Assembly (NCBI RefSeq): GCF_007795095.1
Contig: NZ_CP042218.1
Location: forward strand, 682,001 to 746,000
DNA: 64,000 nucleotides
From: Luteimonas granuli
GTDB taxonomy: Bacteria > Pseudomonadota > Gammaproteobacteria > Xanthomonadales > Xanthomonadaceae
Reading direction: 5' to 3'
The notes under the pieces are model-generated. The model was not told the DNA's origin. It was given only the letters and a program-made list of their open reading frames with translations, and did no database searches. Positions 17,224 to 29,299 of this stretch are shown here, piece after piece (the first letter of the stretch is position 1; the number at the start of each line of letters is the position of its first letter). The translations under genes and the position numbers were made by a program.

Positions 17224-19179
17224 GTGAACCAAGCCACCCGCATCGCCCTCGCCGTCGCCGCCGGCCTGGCGCTGGCCGCCTGCAGCCGCGCGCCCTCCAC
17301 CGCCCCCGGCCCCGACGGCACGCCGTCCCAGGCGCAGCTGGAGAAGGAGACCGCGGACGAGTTCATCGCCCGGGTGAATACGGAGTTCGCGCAGCTGATG
17401 CCGGAGTACACGGCCTCGCAGTGGGTCGCCTCGACCTACATCAACGGCGACAGCGAGCTCCTGGCCTCCAAGGGCAACGAGCGCTTCCTCGCCCGCACCC
17501 AGCAGTGGGTGGAGCAGTCACGGCGCTTCGAAGGCAAGGAGATGTCGCCGGCCACCGAGCGCGCGATCGGCCTGCTCAGGCTCGGCACCGCGATGCCGCC
17601 GCCGCGCGATCCCGCGAAGCTGTCCGAACTGACCCGCCTGGCCAGCAGGATGGAAGGCATGTACGGACGCGGCGAATACTGTACCGGCGAAGGCGAGGCC
17701 CGCAGCTGCCGCCAGCTGGGCGCGCTCGAGGACGTGCTGCGCGACAGCCGCGACTACGACCGGCAGCTCGACGCCTGGCAGGGCTGGCACACCATCTCCA
17801 TGCCGATGCGCGAGGACTACACGCGCTTCGTCAGCCTGGTCAACGAGGGCGCGCGCGACCTGGGCTTCGCCGACGCCGGCGAACTGTGGCGCGCCGGCTA
17901 TGACATGACGCCGGTGGAGCTGTCCGCCGAGACCGACCGCCTGTGGAGCCAGGTCGAGCCACTGTACGAACAGCTGCATTGCTACGCCCGCACACGCCTC
18001 GAAGCGAAGTATCCGGGCCGCGGCTCGATCAACGGCATGCTGCCGGCGCACCTGATGGGCAACATGTGGCAGCAGGACTGGAGCAACCTCTGGTCGCTGC
18101 TGGCGCCCTACCCGCGCGCCAGCCAGCTGGACGTCAGCGGCGCGCTGGAGCGCCAGTTCCAGGCCACGCTGAACGAGCACCTGGTCCGCGAGAGTGCGCT
18201 GCTCGAGACCGACGGCCGCGTGGAGGTCGCGCGCGGAGCGCACCTCGAGCACGCCAGGGCCATGACCCGCAAGGCCGAGGAGTTCTACACCTCGCTGGGC
18301 ATGCCGGCGCTGCCGGATGATTACTGGACGAACACGCAGTTCATCAAGCCGCGCGACCGCGACGTGGTCTGCCACGCCAGCGCCTGGCAGATGGACGCCG
18401 ATGCCACCGACGTCCGCACCAAGATGTGCATCAAGCCGAACGAGGAAGACTTCACCACCATCTACCACGAGCTCGGCCACGTCTATTACTACCTGGCCTA
18501 CGGCCACCAGCCGCCGCTGTTCCAGAACGGCGCGCACGACGGCTTCCACGAGGCCATCGGCGACACCATCGTCCTGGCGATGACGCCCGCGTACCTGCAG
18601 TCGATCGGGCTGGTGGAGGGCCAGGCGCCCGGAGAGGAGGCGCTGATCAACGCACAGATGCGCATGGCGCTGTCCAAGGTCGCCTTCCTGCCCTTCGGCC
18701 TGATGATCGACCGCTGGCGCTGGGGCGTGTTCGATGGTTCGATCACTCCCGACAACTACAACCGGGCCTGGTGGGAGCTGAAGGCGCGGTACCAGGGCGT
18801 GGCCCCGGTCACGCCGCGCGGCGAGGAGTTCTTCGATCCGGGCGCCAAGTACCACGTGCCGGGCAACACGCCCTACACACGCTATTTCCTCTCGCACGTG
18901 CTGCAGTTCCAGTTCTACAAGGCGCTGTGCGACGCCGCCGGCCACCAGGGCCCGTTGAACGAGTGCAGCTTCGCCGGCAACGAGGCTGCCGGAGCGAAGT
19001 TCTGGGCGATGCTCTCCAAGGGCAACAGCCAGCCCTGGCAGCAGACCATGCGCGAACTCACCGGCGGCGAGCAGATGGACGCCTCGGCGGTGCTGGAGTA
19101 CTTCGCGCCGCTGCAGACCTGGCTGGTCGAGCAGAACGAGGGCAGGACCTGCGGCTGGAGGGCCTCCGCAGGCATGTGA
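17224..19179 (+). CDS. M2-family peptidyl-dipeptidase (bacterial angiotensin-converting enzyme), lipoprotein
   Basis: 651 residues. This zinc metallopeptidase removes dipeptides from peptide C-termini in the periplasm. The N-terminus is a lipoprotein signal (ALAVAAGLALAAC, Cys20). The active site is H415-E-L-G-H419 with the third ligand Glu443 in FHEAIGD, the same 28-residue spacing as in ACE. Domain landmarks include the NMWQQDWSNLW region and DQ-type substrate loop CIKPNEEDFTTIYHE. GTG at 17224 is chosen because the signal peptide starts there; coding potential upstream is weak. It is convergent with the bcr gene, 13 bp apart. Confidence 0.95.
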   Translation: MNQATRIALAVAAGLALAACSRAPSTAPGPDGTPSQAQLEKETADEFIARVNTEFAQLMPEYTASQWVASTYINGDSELLASKGNERFLARTQQWVEQSRRFEGKEMSPATERAIGLLRLGTAMPPPRDPAKLSELTRLASRMEGMYGRGEYCTGEGEARSCRQLGALEDVLRDSRDYDRQLDAWQGWHTISMPMREDYTRFVSLVNEGARDLGFADAGELWRAGYDMTPVELSAETDRLWSQVEPLYEQLHCYARTRLEAKYPGRGSINGMLPAHLMGNMWQQDWSNLWSLLAPYPRASQLDVSGALERQFQATLNEHLVRESALLETDGRVEVARGAHLEHARAMTRKAEEFYTSLGMPALPDDYWTNTQFIKPRDRDVVCHASAWQMDADATDVRTKMCIKPNEEDFTTIYHELGHVYYYLAYGHQPPLFQNGAHDGFHEAIGDTIVLAMTPAYLQSIGLVEGQAPGEEALINAQMRMALSKVAFLPFGLMIDRWRWGVFDGSITPDNYNRAWWELKARYQGVAPVTPRGEEFFDPGAKYHVPGNTPYTRYFLSHVLQFQFYKALCDAAGHQGPLNECSFAGNEAAGAKFWAMLSKGNSQPWQQTMRELTGGEQMDASAVLEYFAPLQTWLVEQNEGRTCGWRASAGM

Positions 19180-19192
19180 GCGCGCTCTGCCG

Positions 19193-20440
19193 CTAGACGT
19201 GGTCGGTGGGCTCTGGAAGGCCAGGCCCGCAGGCCTCGACAGGAAGCTGGCGGCCACGATGGCGCTCCAGCCGCCAGACCAGCCAGGCCGCCAGGGTGAA
19301 ACCGGCGGCCACGATCGCCAGCGTCGCCATCGAACCGCTGGCCAGCGGCGAGAGCAGGCCCGCCACCGCGGCGTTGAGCGCCAGGCTGGTGAAGGCCTGC
19401 AGCGACGAAGCCGCGCCGCGCTGGCGCGGATACATGTCCAGCACCGCCAGCGTCAGCACCGGGAACACAAGGGCCACGCCGAAGGCGGTGAGCGCCGGCG
19501 GCAGCACGGCCCAGGGCACCGAGGGGTCCGTCACCAGCAGGCCGTAGGCGACGTTGCCGGCCGCGGCCAGTCCGCAACAGGCGAAGCCGGCATTGACCTG
19601 GACGGCGTGGGACAGCCGCCCTGCCATGCGCCCGGAGGTGAACGCGCCCAGCATCATGCCGCCGATCATCGGCATGAAGAACCAGGCGAAGCTGCGCTCG
19701 TCGAGCCGCAGCAGGTCGAGCACGAACGCCGGCGCCGAGGCGATGTACAGGAACAGCGCGGCGAAGTTGAGCGCGCCGGTCGCCGCCAGCCGCTGGAACC
19801 GGCGATTGCTCAGGATCAGCACGTAGTCGCGCAGGAGCCGCACCGGCGGAATGCGTTTCTCCGGCGGGTGCGTCTCCGGCAGCCAGGCCCAGGCCGACGC
19901 GGACAGCAGCACGCCGAATCCGACCAGGAACCAGAAGATGTCGTTCCATGCGCCCCAGCCCAGGATCCAGCCGCCGATCACCGGCGCGATGGCCGGGGCG
20001 ATGCCGAAGATCATCGACACCTGGCTCATCAGGCGCTGGGCGTCGTCGCCGTGGAAGATGTCGCGGATCACCGCGCGGCCCACGATCAGGCCCACGCCGG
20101 CCGACAGCCCCTGCAGCACGCGGAACGCCAGCATCGTGGCCAGGTCGTCCGCCAGCGCGCAGCCCACCGAAGCGGCGGTGAACACCACAAGGCCGCCCAG
20201 GATCACCCGCCGCCGCCCGAGTGCGTCCGAGGCCGGCCCGTGCACCAGGCTCATCAGCGCATAGGCCACCAGGTAGGCGCTGATGGTCTGCTGCATGGCC
20301 AGCTTGTCGGCGCCCAGCGAGGCGCCCATGGCCGGGAACGCCGGGAAGATGGCGTCGATCGAGAACGGGCCGAACATCGACAGCCCGGCGAGCAGCAGCG
20401 CCAGCCGGCCTGTGGATCGGGGAAGATGCGGCGCGGCCAT
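19193..20440 (-). CDS. bcr: Bcr/CflA-family multidrug MFS exporter
   Basis: 415-residue 12-helix drug:proton antiporter. The signature of the family is in the first helices (LAGLSMFGPFSIDAIFPAFP), with the MFS loop GPASDALGRRRVILGG between helices 2 and 3. The IRDIFHGDDAQRLMSQVSMI segment and GIAPAIAPVIGGWIL (motif C of drug/H+ antiporters) follow. Likely exports bicyclomycin-like or other hydrophobic drugs. It is divergent from gcvP with 338 bp between start codons. Confidence 0.9.
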   Translation of the reverse strand: MAAPHLPRSTGRLALLLAGLSMFGPFSIDAIFPAFPAMGASLGADKLAMQQTISAYLVAYALMSLVHGPASDALGRRRVILGGLVVFTAASVGCALADDLATMLAFRVLQGLSAGVGLIVGRAVIRDIFHGDDAQRLMSQVSMIFGIAPAIAPVIGGWILGWGAWNDIFWFLVGFGVLLSASAWAWLPETHPPEKRIPPVRLLRDYVLILSNRRFQRLAATGALNFAALFLYIASAPAFVLDLLRLDERSFAWFFMPMIGGMMLGAFTSGRMAGRLSHAVQVNAGFACCGLAAAGNVAYGLLVTDPSVPWAVLPPALTAFGVALVFPVLTLAVLDMYPRQRGAASSLQAFTSLALNAAVAGLLSPLASGSMATLAIVAAGFTLAAWLVWRLERHRGRQLPVEACGPGLPEPTDHV

Positions 20441-20521
20441 CAGCGGGGCGCACCCTGCGCGGCTGGCGGCATGGTGAGGTCTGGGATCGGGGGAGGCGGC
20501 TCAGGATATCAAGCGCCGGGC

Positions 20522-20527
20522 TATAAT
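20522..20527 (+). promoter_or_regulatory. Promoter -10 of the glycine-riboswitch transcript
   Basis: TATAAT, a perfect -10 hexamer, lies 16 bp before the first paired element of the riboswitch, so the transcript would start near 20534. No good -35 is visible at the normal 17-bp spacing (GCTCAG). Confidence 0.6.
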
Positions 20528-20542
20528 CCCGGTGCTGCATCC

Positions 20543-20726
20543 CACCCGCGGGAGAAGCCGCCCGGACCGCCGGGCCGGCTGCCGAAGGCGCAACGCCCGT
20601 AATCGCTCAGGCCCACGTACCGCAGGCGGGGAACAACTCTGGAGAGACCGGTCAAACCCGGCGCCGAAGGTGCATGGGGCGGGGCGTCTGCCCGGCCCTG
20701 AACTCTCAGGCAAAAGGACAGAGGGG
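20543..20726 (+). promoter_or_regulatory. Tandem glycine riboswitch upstream of gcvP
   Basis: Two glycine aptamers in series. Aptamer 1 (about 20543-20633) shows GCGGGAGAAGCC, GCCGAAGGCGCAA and CGCTCAGGC. Aptamer 2 (about 20636-20726) shows CTGGAGAGACCG, GCGCCGAAGG and ACTCTCAGGCAAAAGGACAG. These are the conserved strands of the gcvT-type glycine element. The ligand-bound form typically turns on the glycine cleavage system. It ends about 52 bp before the gcvP start; no terminator hairpin with a U-run is evident, so control may be at translation. Confidence 0.93.
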
Positions 20727-20778
20727 CGCCCCGCGTGCGTGCACGCGGCCCTTCCGCGCCCGCCAGAGTCCGATCGCC

Positions 20779-23685
<2,907 letters not shown>

Positions 23686-23774
23686 AAGCGGGCTGCGGGC
23701 GGGAGGCCGGGGCACGACGTCGGCTTTACGCACGGCGGAACAGGATGGTTGCTCCCCCCGCAAGGAGCAGCCCC

Positions 23775-25943
23775 ATGGCCAGGGCCCGCACACCGACCGC
23801 AGCGTCGCCCCGTACGCAGCCATCGACTGATCGCAAGCCCGCGAAGGCGAAACCCGCGGGCAGCGCGGGCCGCCCCGCCGGCCCGGACCCCGAGTTCGAT
23901 GCACCGCGCGGCAACGGCGGCGAGTACCAGCAGCAGGCCGGCGGCGAGCGTCCCCGGCTGACCACCAACCAGGGCGTGGTCATCGCCGACAACCAGAACT
24001 CGCTCAGGCAGGGCCCGCGCGGCCCGGCGCTGCTGGAGGACTTCATCCTCCGCGAGAAGATCATGCACTTCGACCACGAGCGCATCCCCGAGCGCATCGT
24101 GCATGCGCGCGGTTCGGCCGCGCACGGGTACTTCGAGCTCACGAGGTCGCTGGCGGAGTACACCCGGGCGAAGCTTTTCACCGAGGTCGGCGAACGCACG
24201 CCGGTGTTCACGCGATTCTCCACCGTGGCCGGCAGCAAGGGTTCGATCGACACCCCGCGCGACGTACGCGGCTTCGCGGTCAAGTTCTACACGAAGGAAG
24301 GCAACTACGACCTGGTGGGCAACAACGTCCCGGTGTTCTTCATCCAGGACGCGATCAAGTTCCCCGACCTGGTGCACGCGTTCAAGCCCGAGCCCGACCG
24401 TGGCTTCCCGCAGGCGACCAACGCGCACGACACGCTCTGGGACTTCATATCGCTCACGCCCGAGTCGATGCACATGATCATGTGGGCGATGAGCGACCGC
24501 ACCATCCCGCGCTCGCTGCGGATGATGGAAGGCTTCGGCGTGCACAGCTTCCGCTTCCTGGACCACGAGGGGCACAGCACCTTCGTCAAGTTCCACTGGC
24601 GGCCGAAGCTGGGCGTCCAGTCCACGGTCTGGGACGAGGCGATGAAGCTCCAGGCCGCGGACAACGACTACCACCGCCGCGACCTGTTCGAGTCGATCCA
24701 GGCGGGCGACTTCCCGGAGTGGGAGTTCGCGGTGCAGCTGTTCACGGAGGAGGAGGCCGAGGCCTTTCCCTTCGACCACCTCGACCCGACCAAGATCGTC
24801 CCCGAGTCGCTGGTGCCGCTGCAGGTGGTCGGGCGCATGGTGCTCGACCGCTGGCCGGACAACTTCTTCGCCGAGACCGAGCAGGTGGCCTTCTGCCCCG
24901 CCAACCTCGTGCCGGGGATCGACTTCAGCAACGACCCGCTGCTGCAGGGGCGGCTGTTCTCCTACCTGGACACGCAGCTGATCCGGCTCGGGGGCCCGAA
25001 TTTCCACCAGATCCCGGTCAACCAGCCCAAGTGCCCCTTCGCCAACCAGCAGCGCGACGGGCACATGCAGACGCAGGTGCCGCGCGGGCGGGTGAACTAC
25101 GAGCCCAGCTCGCTGCAGGAAGACAGTCCGCGGGCCGACGCCGCGACGGGCTTCCACAGCCACGCCTCGGTGGACGACGGCGCCAAGGGCCGCATCCGGC
25201 CGGAGAGCTTCGCCGACCACTTCAGCCAGGCACGGATGTTCTTCCGCAGCCTCGAGGCGCCGGAGCAGGCGCACCTGGCCTCGGCCCTGGTGTTCGAGCT
25301 GTCGAAGGTGGAGACGCCGAAGGTGCGCGAGCGCCTGGTCGGTCAGCTGCGCAACGTCGACGGATCACTGGCCGAGCGGGTCGCGGACGGCCTCGGCATG
25401 GACATGCTGCCGCCCGGGGTGCCTGCCGCGATGCCGGCACAGGACATGCCTCCCGCGCCCGAGGTGCGCATCATCGGGCGCATGAAGGACACGCTGGAAG
25501 GCCGCCGCATCGGCATCCTCATCGACGAGGGCAGCGACGCCGCAACGCTGAAGGCCTTGCGCAAGGCCGCCGAGTCCGCCGGCGCCACGGTCAAGGTGGT
25601 GGCACCGAAGCTGGGCGGCGCAACCCTGTCGGACGGCAGGAAGCAGGCGGCCGACGGCCAGCTCGCGGGCACGCCTTCGCAGGTGTTCGACGCCGTCGCG
25701 GTGCTGTTGTCGGAGGCCGCGGGCAGGAAGCTGGCGAAGGAATCGGCGGCGGTGGACTTCGTCGCCAACGCATGGACGCACCTCAAGGCGATCGCATCCG
25801 ATGACGGCGCGCTGCCGCTGCTCAAGGCCGGCCACGTCGGCCGCGACGCGGGCATCGTCGACGCCGCCGACGCCAGGGCCTTCATTGCCGCCGCCAAAAC
25901 GCGGCAATGGGCGCGCGAGCCGAAGCTGCGCAGCCTCGCCTGA
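23775..25943 (+). CDS. katE: Large-subunit monofunctional catalase (KatE/HPII type)
   Basis: 722 residues, the size class of HPII catalases with an extra C-terminal flavodoxin/DJ-1-like domain. Heme-pocket motifs are the catalytic His in [16 protein letters not shown], Asn in [16 protein letters not shown] and the proximal Tyr in [14 protein letters not shown]. The C-terminal domain starts near [19 protein letters not shown]. The first 40 residues are a basic Ala/Pro/Lys-rich tail. A strong ribosome site AAGGAG precedes the ATG. egtB begins at the very next codon after its stop, linking peroxide removal with ergothioneine synthesis. Confidence 0.96.
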   Translation: MARARTPTAASPRTQPSTDRKPAKAKPAGSAGRPAGPDPEFDAPRGNGGEYQQQAGGERPRLTTNQGVVIADNQNSLRQGPRGPALLEDFILREKIMHFDHERIPERIVHARGSAAHGYFELTRSLAEYTRAKLFTEVGERTPVFTRFSTVAGSKGSIDTPRDVRGFAVKFYTKEGNYDLVGNNVPVFFIQDAIKFPDLVHAFKPEPDRGFPQATNAHDTLWDFISLTPESMHMIMWAMSDRTIPRSLRMMEGFGVHSFRFLDHEGHSTFVKFHWRPKLGVQSTVWDEAMKLQAADNDYHRRDLFESIQAGDFPEWEFAVQLFTEEEAEAFPFDHLDPTKIVPESLVPLQVVGRMVLDRWPDNFFAETEQVAFCPANLVPGIDFSNDPLLQGRLFSYLDTQLIRLGGPNFHQIPVNQPKCPFANQQRDGHMQTQVPRGRVNYEPSSLQEDSPRADAATGFHSHASVDDGAKGRIRPESFADHFSQARMFFRSLEAPEQAHLASALVFELSKVETPKVRERLVGQLRNVDGSLAERVADGLGMDMLPPGVPAAMPAQDMPPAPEVRIIGRMKDTLEGRRIGILIDEGSDAATLKALRKAAESAGATVKVVAPKLGGATLSDGRKQAADGQLAGTPSQVFDAVAVLLSEAAGRKLAKESAAVDFVANAWTHLKAIASDDGALPLLKAGHVGRDAGIVDAADARAFIAAAKTRQWAREPKLRSLA

Positions 25944-27203
25944 GTGACGCCGATGCGCGCGGCGACGCTTCCGGACCCCGTATGCGGCGGCGGTGAGCCC
26001 CCGGACATCGCCACGGACCTTGCCGCCCGCTACGCGGACATGCGCGCCCGCACCGTCGCGCTGGCCGCGCCCTTGTCGCCCGAGGACGCGCAGCTGCAGT
26101 CGATGCCCGAGGCCAGTCCCGCGAAGTGGCATCTCGCGCATACCACCTGGTTCTTCTCGCGCTTCGTGCTGGGCGACGCCCCCGGGGAAATGCCTGCGCG
26201 TTGGGATTTCCTGTTCAACAGCTACTACGTCGGCGCCGGCGAACGCCACGAGCGCGCGCATCGCGGACTGGTCTCGCGGCCCGCGCTCGCCGACGTGCTG
26301 GCGTGGCGCGACGCCATCGACGCGCGCATGCTCGAACGCCTGGCGGCCGGCGGCTTCACGCCGCACCAGCTGGACCTGCTCCTCCTCGGCGTCCACCACG
26401 AGCAGCAGCACCAGGAGCTGTTGCTCACCGACATCAAGCATGCACTCTGGTGCAACCCGCTTCAGCCGGCCTATGACCCCGGCTGCACGATCGAACGGGC
26501 GCACCTTGGCCGTGCCGACGATGCCGACGCTCCGGCCGGTGCGCCGGGCGGATGGATCACCTGCGGGGAGCGCATCGTCGACATCGGTGCGCCGCCATGG
26601 CCCGGCGCCGGCTTCGCCTACGACAACGAGAGCCCGCGCCACCGCGTGCTGCTCGGCGCGCACGCGATCGCCCTCCGACCGGTGGACAATGCCGGGTACG
26701 CCGCCTTCGTCGCCGACGGCGGCTACGCGACTCCGGCGCTGTGGCTGAGCGACGGCTGGGACCTGGCCCAGCGCGAAGGCTGGCGGCGCCCGCTGTACTG
26801 GCACGAGGACGGCGCGCGCGAGTTCACCCTGGCCGGCTGGAGCGAGCGCGATCCGGAAGCGCCCGTGCGCCACCTCAGCCACTACGAGGCCGACGCCTTC
26901 GCCCGCTGGTCCGGCGCACGCCTGCCGACCGAGTACGAGTGGGAGCATGCGTCCCCCAGGCTCGCGGGCATCGGCCAGGCCTGGGAATGGACGTCCAGCG
27001 CGCACGCTCCCTATCCCGGCTTTCGTCCCTTGCCGGGCACGCTCGGCGAGTACAACGGCAAGTTCATGAGCGGGCAGCTGGTGCTTCGCGGAGGCAGTTG
27101 CGCCACGCCTGCGGGACACGCGCGCTCGAGCTACCGCAACTTCTTCGCACCGCACGCGCGCTGGCAGTTCTCCGGCCTGCGCCTGGCAAGGGACACCGAT
27201 TGA
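25944..27203 (+). CDS. egtB: Ergothioneine biosynthesis sulfoxide synthase EgtB
   Basis: About 419 residues. EgtB is a non-heme iron enzyme that joins trimethylhistidine (hercynine) to a cysteine-containing thiol. The N-terminal DinB-like part supplies iron ligands: His in KWHLAHTTWFF near residue 66 and H152-x3-H156 in LLGVHHEQQHQELL. The C-terminal FGE-sulfatase (SUMF1-like) domain has RLPTEYEWEHA and QLVLRGGSC. A GTG at 25944 directly follows the catalase stop; an ATG at 25953 is equally possible. It overlaps egtD by 4 bp. No egtA or egtC is present, so gamma-glutamylcysteine versus cysteine use is undecided. Confidence 0.93.
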   Translation: MTPMRAATLPDPVCGGGEPPDIATDLAARYADMRARTVALAAPLSPEDAQLQSMPEASPAKWHLAHTTWFFSRFVLGDAPGEMPARWDFLFNSYYVGAGERHERAHRGLVSRPALADVLAWRDAIDARMLERLAAGGFTPHQLDLLLLGVHHEQQHQELLLTDIKHALWCNPLQPAYDPGCTIERAHLGRADDADAPAGAPGGWITCGERIVDIGAPPWPGAGFAYDNESPRHRVLLGAHAIALRPVDNAGYAAFVADGGYATPALWLSDGWDLAQREGWRRPLYWHEDGAREFTLAGWSERDPEAPVRHLSHYEADAFARWSGARLPTEYEWEHASPRLAGIGQAWEWTSSAHAPYPGFRPLPGTLGEYNGKFMSGQLVLRGGSCATPAGHARSSYRNFFAPHARWQFSGLRLARDTD

Positions 27204-28162
27204 GCAGCAGGCTGCGGATCACCGACCTTCACCCCAGCGTCGACGACATCGCCGGCGACGTGCTGCGCGGGCTGTCGTCGGATCCGAAGCACCTGCCGTC
27301 GAAGTACTTCTACGACCAGCGCGGCTCGGAGCTTTTCGAGGCCATCACCCGGCAGCCGGAGTACTATCCCACGCGCATCGAGCTCGCCCTGCTCGCCGAA
27401 CGCGGGCCGGAAATCGCGGCCGCAGTCGGACCGCGCGCGCATGTGGTGGAGTACGGCAGCGGCAGCGGCCGCAAGACGCGGCTGCTGCTGGACGCACTGG
27501 ACGATCCCGTCGCCTACACGCCGATCGAGATCTCCCGTTCGGCGCTGACCGCGAGCGCCGAACGCCTGGACCGCGAGTTCGGCGACGTGGAAGTTCTGCC
27601 CGTGCTGGCGGACTTCACCCGCGCGGTGCCGCTGCCCGCGCCTTCCCGCGCCGCCCGCTCCGCCCTGGTGTTCTTTCCCGGATCGACCCTCGGCAACTTC
27701 AGCCACCGCGAGTCGCTGCGGCTGCTGTCGGCCATGCGGGACACCATGGGGAGCAGCGGCGCCGCCCTCGTCGGCCTCGATCTCGAGAAGGATCCCGCGG
27801 TGATCGAGGCCGCCTACAACGATGCCGCCGGCGTCACCGCCGAGTTCACCCTCAACCTGCTGCGCCGGCTCAACCGGGATATCGGCAGCGACTTCGACCT
27901 GGGCGGCTTCGCGCACCGCGCGCGCTACATCCGGGCCGAAGGCCGGGTGGTGACCACGCTGCGGAGCCTGCGCGACCAGATCGTCACCGTCGAGAGCCGC
28001 GAATTCAGGTTCGCGCGCGGCGAGGAAATGCAGGTCGAGCAGAGCCGGAAGTACACCGATGCCGGCATCGAGGCGCTGGCCGCCGAGGCGGGCCTGAGCG
28101 TGGCAGGGGCCTGGAACGACCCGCGCGACTGGTTCGGCCTGCGCCTGTTGCGGCCGGCCTGA
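27200..28162 (+). CDS. egtD: L-histidine N-alpha-methyltransferase EgtD
   Basis: 320 residues. EgtD trimethylates histidine to hercynine with S-adenosylmethionine, the first step of ergothioneine synthesis. The family start KYFYDQRGSELFEAITRQPE YYPT is intact, the SAM loop reads VVEYGSGSGRKTRLLL, and FFPGSTLGNF and FRFARGEEMQVEQSRKY are conserved substrate-site regions. The start is TTG at 27200, in a TTGA overlap with the egtB stop, so translation is coupled to egtB. Confidence 0.94.
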   Translation: MSSRLRITDLHPSVDDIAGDVLRGLSSDPKHLPSKYFYDQRGSELFEAITRQPEYYPTRIELALLAERGPEIAAAVGPRAHVVEYGSGSGRKTRLLLDALDDPVAYTPIEISRSALTASAERLDREFGDVEVLPVLADFTRAVPLPAPSRAARSALVFFPGSTLGNFSHRESLRLLSAMRDTMGSSGAALVGLDLEKDPAVIEAAYNDAAGVTAEFTLNLLRRLNRDIGSDFDLGGFAHRARYIRAEGRVVTTLRSLRDQIVTVESREFRFARGEEMQVEQSRKYTDAGIEALAAEAGLSVAGAWNDPRDWFGLRLLRPA

Positions 28163-28206
28163 GCGTGGCACGCCGCGGCATCCGGCCGCGGCCCTGCCGT
28201 GCCCGG

Positions 28207-28821
28207 TCAGTGCTTGCGCATCTGGTCGCGCGCGCTTTCGGCGCGCGCGGCGCCGATCGCGGTCTCCACCTTCCTGACTTCCTCGGGCGGCGGCAGCACC
28301 GCCGCCAGCCCCAGGGACTGCAGCCACAGCTCCCGGGTCCAGCCCTTGGTGTGATACAGGTGGTGGTCTTCCTGCGATTCGACCTCTTCGTACGCGGCCA
28401 TGAGCGCCTTGCCGACGTCGCCGGAGGCCTTCTTCGCCACGTAGCCGACCAGCTCCCAGTTGAGATGGTCCTTGGTCTCGGCGAGCACCACGCATTCGGC
28501 GGCGACCAGTTCCGCGGCCGCCGGATCATCCGCGTCCCGGGCCATCTCCATCGCTTCCACCAGGGCCCTGCCGTGGTGGGCGACGATCTCGCGGCCCGGC
28601 GTGCGCACCTCGGGGTCGAGTCCGAGCTGCTCGAACAGGGCCAGCAGGACTTTCTGGTGCTCCCTGGTCTCCTCCAGGTACTCGTTCCACTCCTTGCGCA
28701 GGTCGTCGTTGACCGCGCACTCGATCGCGGCCAGGTAGACCTCCTCGCCGCCGATTTCCGTTTCGAGCCCCTGGTACAGGAGTTCGTGCAGCTGTGCCTT
28801 GTCGTAGCTCGCGCGTGCCAT
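28207..28821 (-). CDS. Ferritin-like diiron-type protein, function unknown
   Basis: 204 residues, almost all helix. Acidic/His helices look like a four-helix ferritin fold: LETEIGGEEVYLAAIE, LEETREHQKVLLALFEQ (ExxH), AECVVLAETKDHLNWEL and YEEVESQEDHHLYHTKGW. These would provide carboxylate and His ligands for two metals. A strong ribosome site GAGGAG lies 7 bp before the ATG at 28821. It is convergent with egtD, next to the peroxide-defence genes, and may store iron or protect against oxidants; that is inference. Confidence 0.72.
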   Translation of the reverse strand: MARASYDKAQLHELLYQGLETEIGGEEVYLAAIECAVNDDLRKEWNEYLEETREHQKVLLALFEQLGLDPEVRTPGREIVAHHGRALVEAMEMARDADDPAAAELVAAECVVLAETKDHLNWELVGYVAKKASGDVGKALMAAYEEVESQEDHHLYHTKGWTRELWLQSLGLAAVLPPPEEVRKVETAIGAARAESARDQMRKH

Positions 28822-28933
28822 CTCGCGCTCCTCTGATCCGGATGGGGGAGGGTCCACCTTCGGGGCATCGGCGTTGCGCGGCGGTGAAGCCCGCTGTCCT
28901 ACCATGTCGCCACCATTCATGTCGGGACCCGCG

Positions 28934-29299
28934 ATGAAGGCCGTGATCTACCACAACCCCCGCTGCAGCACCTCGCGCAAGGCGCTGGCAATGATCCGCG
29001 ACGCCGGCATCGAGCCGGAGATCATCGAATACCTGCTGCATCCGCCTGGACGCGAGCGGCTGGCGGCGCTGATCCGCGACGCCGGCCTGAGCGTGCGCGA
29101 GGCGATCCGCGCCAAGGAGCCCGCGTACGCGCGACTCGGCCTCGACGACCCTGGCCTGGACGACGAGGCGCTGATCGACGCCATGGTGCGCGAACCGGTG
29201 CTGATCCAGCGGCCCTTCGTGCAGACCGCGCTGGGAACGCGGCTGGGCCGGCCGGTCGAGGCGGTGCAGGAGATCCTGCCGCCCGCGGTCACTCCCTGA
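28934..29299 (+). CDS. arsC: ArsC-family protein (arsenate reductase, glutaredoxin-coupled type)
   Basis: 121 residues. The single active Cys is in YHNPRCSTSRKALAMI, the CX3R-like loop of ArsC/YfgD proteins, and REPVLIQRPFVQT holds the conserved anion-site Arg residues. ArsC reduces arsenate using glutathione and glutaredoxin. No arsB, arsR or acr3 is nearby, so a housekeeping YfgD-like role is as likely as arsenic resistance. Confidence 0.85.
   Translation: MKAVIYHNPRCSTSRKALAMIRDAGIEPEIIEYLLHPPGRERLAALIRDAGLSVREAIRAKEPAYARLGLDDPGLDDEALIDAMVREPVLIQRPFVQTALGTRLGRPVEAVQEILPPAVTP

Noticed and set aside
28934-29299. Arsenic-resistance operon
   Set aside because: Only an ArsC-like protein is present. 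No arsR, arsB, acr3 or arsH is nearby, so a resistance operon is not supported.
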